From: an uncultured Clostridium sp.
GTDB taxonomy: Bacteria; Bacillota; Clostridia; Clostridiales; Clostridiaceae
NCBI RefSeq assembly: GCF_910588715.1
Contig: NZ_CAJURG010000007.1
Location: forward strand, 71,454-100,301
Direction: 5' to 3'
Length of the DNA: 28,848 nt
In this document: positions 25,953 through 28,848 of the stretch, one piece after another
How the letters are laid out: each line of letters starts with the position of its first letter
Position numbering within the stretch: the first letter of the stretch is position 1
Made by a program: the position numbers and the translations under genes
Notes under the pieces: generated by a model
Databases searched by the model: none
Seen by the model: only the letters and a program-made list of their open reading frames with translations
Told to the model about the DNA's origin: nothing

Positions 25953-26564
25953 TTAATACATTGATGTTACTTCATCTAAATCAGCCTTATTTGGTGCAAT
26001 TGGTTGTGGCCAATTATCATACATAACACTATTACGATTACTAGTGTGTGCAAGTCCAAAGCAATGTCCTATTTCATGTGAAGCAACATGTTCTCCAACT
26101 GAACCTTGTGAACTAACATAAAAAGGCTTACCTCCTACATATGGATAAGAATTCATTTTTATCTTATTCCATCCCCAGTTTTGATTTGGAGCAGCACCCT
26201 CTGGCACCAATTGAGTTTGGTATAACATATAAATAGTTACTCCATAATAACCTGTTTTTCCATAGTTGTCATAGTAAACATCTAAATCACTATTTTTTTG
26301 TACGCTAGTTTTCTTATAGGATATTGGAGTATAAGTTAGCCCCCCATTACTATTAACCCATTTATTCATAGCAGTATCAAAAGCTAATACGTGTGATTGT
26401 GCTATTCCACCTGGATTTGATACATAATAATACCTAGGATTATTACCATAATTGCCTACACCACCATTAAGCCTATAAGGAAAATGAGCTGCATTTGCAT
26501 TAATACTTGGCATTATAATGAGTGATGAAACTAAAAGTGATGAAATTAATTTTTTAATTTTCAT
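25953..26564 (-). CDS. Secreted matrixin-like zinc metalloprotease
   Basis: This 203-residue exported protease of the metzincin clan has a signal peptide (1-25, cut near ANA-A) with a Lys-rich start. The zinc site HEIGHCFGLAH (163-173) is the full HExxHxxGxxH motif, with catalytic Glu164 and ligands His163, His167 and His173. The Met-turn is at NSVMYDNW (Met181). The mature domain is about 178 residues, with no obvious long propeptide and no visible PRCGVPD cysteine-switch motif. The protein has one cysteine, C168, inside the zinc motif. It is the first gene of a probable operon with the lipoprotein, and its promoter has a palindrome next to the -35. Possible targets are host or bacterial surface proteins; none can be named from sequence. 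Confidence 0.9.
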   Translation of the reverse strand: MKIKKLISSLLVSSLIIMPSINANAAHFPYRLNGGVGNYGNNPRYYYVSNPGGIAQSHVLAFDTAMNKWVNSNGGLTYTPISYKKTSVQKNSDLDVYYDNYGKTGYYGVTIYMLYQTQLVPEGAAPNQNWGWNKIKMNSYPYVGGKPFYVSSQGSVGEHVASHEIGHCFGLAHTSNRNSVMYDNWPQPIAPNKADLDEVTSMY

Positions 26565-26595
26565 TTTAAATCCCCCCTATTTATTTTGTTTTACA

Positions 26596-26644
26596 AATAT
26601 AATTATATATCTTTTTCTTTTCAAAATATGTCATATTATGACAT
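26596..26644 (-). promoter_or_regulatory. Metalloprotease promoter with adjacent palindromic site
   Basis: Minus-strand TTGAAA (26619-26624) and TATATT (26596-26601) are 17 bases apart, 32 bases or so from the start codon. The perfect palindrome ATGTCATATTATGACAT (26628-26644) ends three bases upstream of the -35, a position typical of activator sites. The regulator is unknown; the nearby OmpR-type regulator would usually bind direct repeats, so this is not clearly its site. Confidence 0.65.
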
Positions 26645-26690
26645 GCAATTTACTTTTATTTTCTACATTTTTTTCAATTGAAATGATTTC

Positions 26691-26729
26691 ATAATAAATA
26701 AAATACATAATTTGTATTTTATTTATTAT
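26691..26729. repeat. Perfect 16-bp AT-rich inverted repeat
   Basis: ATAATAAATAAAATAC (26691-26706) and its exact complement (26714-26729) flank a 7-base loop. It contains only two G:C pairs in total with its partner, lies in gene-free DNA between the Rpn remnant and the protease promoter, and is not a normal GC-rich terminator. Confidence 0.7.
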
Positions 26730-26763
26730 AATTTTATAGTGCTATTTTTAGATAATAAGATAA

Positions 26764-26805
26764 TAAAAAAAGAACTCGATAAAATATAAATCGAGTTCTT
26801 TTTTT
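26764..26805 (-). terminator. Terminator after the Rpn remnant
   Basis: AAAAAAAGAACTCGAT pairs with ATCGAGTTCTTTTTTT (26789-26804) around an 8-base loop, with a run of T after it on the minus strand. It starts 3 bases past the remnant's stop codon. Confidence 0.85.
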
Positions 26806-26807
26806 AT

Positions 26808-27314
26808 CTACAATAATTTTTCTATCTCACTTATATCTAAGCCTGTTATACTAGAAATAGTATTTATATCTAAACCTGCTTCCAAAGATTTTCTAGCCAC
26901 TTCTATTTTACCTTTTTCTTCTGCATTTTCCAATGCACTTATTTTATCCAATAATGCTGCTCTTCTATCTTCATACTTCATTCTTTCTTTATCGTTTGCA
27001 CTTAATCTAAATAACTCATCTTTTGCTTCTTTTATTTCTTGTATTGTCATTTCTGCTTTTTCAAGCTTATTGCTAATAGGATTTTCTATAAATTTATCTT
27101 TATTGGTTTTTGCCTTTATATCTAATCTGCTAAATTTATCCTCTATAGATTCTTTTTCTATATCAGTATTCATTATTTGAACTGATTTTATTAGGTCTTT
27201 TGGCTTTATTACTGCATTTAAAAATGAAATTAATATCTTAGGATTTCTTTCATTTCCAAAGATTCTTTTGAAAACAAAATCTATTTTAGGACTTAATATC
27301 TCTAATCTAGTCAA
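26808..27314 (-). pseudogene. Internally deleted Rpn-family recombination-promoting nuclease
   Basis: The reading frame encodes about 168 residues beginning MTRLEILSPKIDFVFKRIFG, which is the N-terminus of Rpn/PD-(D/E)XK transposase-like proteins. The catalytic Asp appears in SRLDIKAKT (about 62-70). The family then normally continues with an ExQ motif and a YYWSKLY-type segment for well over 100 residues. Here the sequence jumps at about residue 75 (near base 27090) straight to the C-terminal part, IENPISNKLEKAEMTIQEIKEAKDEL, and the coiled tail with EKGKIEVARKSLEAGLDINTISSITGLD. The deletion keeps the frame but removes most of the active site, so nuclease activity is not expected. AAGGAG fits a TTG start at 27314; an ATG at 27332 is also in frame. 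It lies between the two-component genes. Confidence 0.82.
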
Positions 27315-27432
27315 ATATTTCACTCCTTCCATATATATATCTTAATTATACTATATGAAAAATAATTAAATAAACATAATATCTACATTCTCTTTAAAAA
27401 AGAAGACTATCCTAGATTCTCAATACTATTTT

Positions 27433-28131
27433 TTATTGCTTTTCAATCTTATACCCAACTCCCCATACTACCTTTAAGTATTTTGGATTTTTAGGGTTAA
27501 TTTCTATCTTTTCTCTTATCTTTCTTATATGAACCATTATTGTGTCTGTATTTATTGCTTGTTCATTCCATACTTTTTCGTAAATTTCATCAGCAGCAAA
27601 AACTCTTCCTGGATTTTTTATAAGTAATGCTAATATTTTAAATTCAATTGGTGTTAGCTTTACAGGTTTTTCATCAACACTAACCTCTTTAGTATCAAAG
27701 TTTAATTCTAACCCTCCAACGCTATATACATTTTCCTTAACTTCTGGTTCTTTTACAAGTTTTAAAAATTTTGAGTATCTTCTAAGTTGAGAATTAACTC
27801 TAGCTAATAATTCAAGCGGTCTAAAGGGCTTAGTTACATAATCATCTGCTCCAATATTAAGTCCCATTATTTTATCCACTTCCTCTGACTTTGCAGATAA
27901 CATTATTACAGGAAAATCATATTTTTCTCTAAGCTTCATAACAAAAGTTATTCCATCCATTTTAGGCATCATTACATCAACTATTGCTAAATGAACAGTT
28001 TCTTTATTTAAAACTTCCAATCCTTCTATTCCATTATTAGCTATAAAAACATTATATCCTTGATTTGTTAAATAAGCCTGTATAGCAATTGCTATATCAT
28101 TTTCATCTTCAACAATTAAAACATTATACAA
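27433..28131 (-). CDS. OmpR-family response regulator
   Basis: The 232-residue regulator has a receiver domain (1-118) with acidic pocket E8-D9-E10, phospho-acceptor Asp52 in AIVDVMMPKMDG, Ser79 and Lys101 in VTKPF. The C-terminal winged helix (about 135-230) carries LTPIEFKILALLIKNPGRVF and a recognition helix in TDTIMVHIRKIREKI, ending WGVGYKIEK. It resembles VanR-like regulators of Firmicutes. The start is TTG 28131 behind AGGGAGGG. No convincing terminator hairpin lies directly downstream, in keeping with an operon that once continued into the histidine kinase gene now 2.8 kb away. Confidence 0.93.
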   Translation of the reverse strand: MYNVLIVEDENDIAIAIQAYLTNQGYNVFIANNGIEGLEVLNKETVHLAIVDVMMPKMDGITFVMKLREKYDFPVIMLSAKSEEVDKIMGLNIGADDYVTKPFRPLELLARVNSQLRRYSKFLKLVKEPEVKENVYSVGGLELNFDTKEVSVDEKPVKLTPIEFKILALLIKNPGRVFAADEIYEKVWNEQAINTDTIMVHIRKIREKIEINPKNPKYLKVVWGVGYKIEKQ

Positions 28132-28207
28132 AAAAATTCCCTCCCTTTTATTTTGCTAATATTTTCAAATACTATATTAAAAATAATTTTTAATTTCTAA
28201 ATAATTA

Positions 28208-28266
28208 AAATAAATATCCCTCATTAGAAAGAATTTCACTTCTTACTTATGAGGAATATTTATTTA
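28208..28266 (-). terminator. Terminator after the DedA gene
   Basis: TAAATATCCCTCAT pairs with ATGAGGAATATTTA with one mismatch around a loop of about 24 bases. It lies directly after the DedA stop codon on the minus strand, before the response regulator. Confidence 0.65.
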
Positions 28267-28267
28267 C

Positions 28268-28777
28268 CTAACTTATATACTTTAAAATACCTTCACCTAA
28301 AATATATCCTGCTGAAATAAATACACCGTTCCAAATAAATATTCCAAGAGCTGAATATATTGTGTATTTGAAAAAATTCATTTTAAGTACTCCTGCTGGT
28401 ATTGCAATTATAGTTCTTGCAACTGGAATAAGTCTACTTACAAATACTCCAACATGACCTTTACTTCTTAAATATTCTAACTTATTGTGTATATAATTCT
28501 TTTGTTTTGGAAATTTATTAGTGTATTTATCTAACAAAAAGTTTCCTCCATAAAACCCTAAAAAGTATAAAACCCAGCTTCCAATTACTCCAGCAATAAC
28601 TGATAATATTAATACAAAAGGAAAATTCATTTCTCCCCTAGATACCCACAATCCTGCTAATGGCATTATTATTCCTGCAGGAAGCCCTGGCAAATTTAAA
28701 TATTCTAAAAATACTATTATAAATATAAACAATACACCATACTGCGATAAATAACTTAAAATACTATTAGCATCCAC
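28268..28777 (-). CDS. DedA-family (VTT domain) membrane protein
   Basis: This 169-residue DedA protein has membrane segments at about 12-30, 35-47, 55-78, and two near the C-terminus. Members act in undecaprenyl phosphate or phospholipid flipping and membrane homeostasis. Family signs are FLEYLNLPGLPAGIIMP (about 23-39), GSWVLYFLGFYGG (about 66-78) and FVSRLIPVARTIIAIPAGVLKMNFFKY (about 112-138), which includes the conserved Arg before Pro and Arg-Thr. It is somewhat shorter than the usual 190-220 residues. The start is GTG 28777, directly preceded by an in-frame TAA, without a visible ribosome binding site, so the start is uncertain. It is upstream of and on the same strand as the response regulator but separated by a hairpin. 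Confidence 0.87.
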   Translation of the reverse strand: MDANSILSYLSQYGVLFIFIIVFLEYLNLPGLPAGIIMPLAGLWVSRGEMNFPFVLILSVIAGVIGSWVLYFLGFYGGNFLLDKYTNKFPKQKNYIHNKLEYLRSKGHVGVFVSRLIPVARTIIAIPAGVLKMNFFKYTIYSALGIFIWNGVFISAGYILGEGILKYIS

Positions 28778-28848
28778 TTAATTTAACCGTTACTGAAAAC
28801 TTATAAAAATCTATAAAAAATTATAAAATCTTATGTTTCATTCCTTTT

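Noticed and set aside
26808..27314. Complete insertion sequence carrying the Rpn gene
   Set aside because: I found no matching terminal inverted repeats or target duplication around it, and the gene itself is deleted internally.

Overview
The window is strongly AT-rich, has compact genes with purine-rich GGAGG-type ribosome binding sites, and carries U-tailed hairpin terminators after most transcription units. Together with the gene families present (M32 carboxypeptidase, CoA-disulfide reductase with a rhodanese tail, NsrR next to a globin, an Rpn-family nuclease remnant), this points to a low-GC Firmicute, most likely Clostridium sensu stricto near C. perfringens or C. baratii. The species cannot be fixed from sequence reading alone. 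I saw no rRNA, tRNA, CRISPR array, prophage or complete insertion sequence.

Layout. 1-500: 3' end of a gene coding four 18-residue tandem repeats, then a terminator shared with a convergent gene. 515-4735: a membrane-anchored GH20 beta-N-acetylhexosaminidase divergent from a Crp/Fnr regulator and a CoA-disulfide/persulfide reductase. 4762-6455: a two-gene minus-strand unit, a CmpB-like membrane protein followed by a GNAT acetyltransferase broken by two in-frame stop codons. 6548-13920: five minus-strand genes, mostly with their own terminators: M32 carboxypeptidase, oligo-1,6-glucosidase, EamA-type transporter, a GH3-family adenylating enzyme and NhaA. 14132-17742: the fructose operon fruR-fruK-fruA. 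17983-19808: a MarR regulator and a MATE efflux pump. 19880-20865: an NsrR-like Fe-S regulator divergent from a single-domain globin, a nitric-oxide response pair. 20961-22124: a CPA2 cation/proton antiporter. 22433-28131: a two-component system whose response regulator and histidine kinase, both on the minus strand, are separated by about 2.8 kb. That gap holds an internally deleted Rpn nuclease gene, a secreted matrixin-like metalloprotease, a lipoprotein and a small exported protein. 28268-28777: a DedA membrane protein.

The regulatory DNA is readable in several places. The fru promoter has TGAATGAAA boxes about three helical turns apart. The marR promoter has two AGTTG...CAACT palindromes 20 bp apart. 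The nsrR/globin interval has one palindrome overlapping the promoter region on both sides. The protease promoter has a perfect palindrome abutting its -35. The nhaA leader can fold over its own start codon. Most of the window is metabolic and stress-response housekeeping. The most unusual parts are the split two-component locus with its exported cluster, the twice-interrupted GNAT gene and the GH3-family enzyme. I did not find a clearly new multi-gene system.
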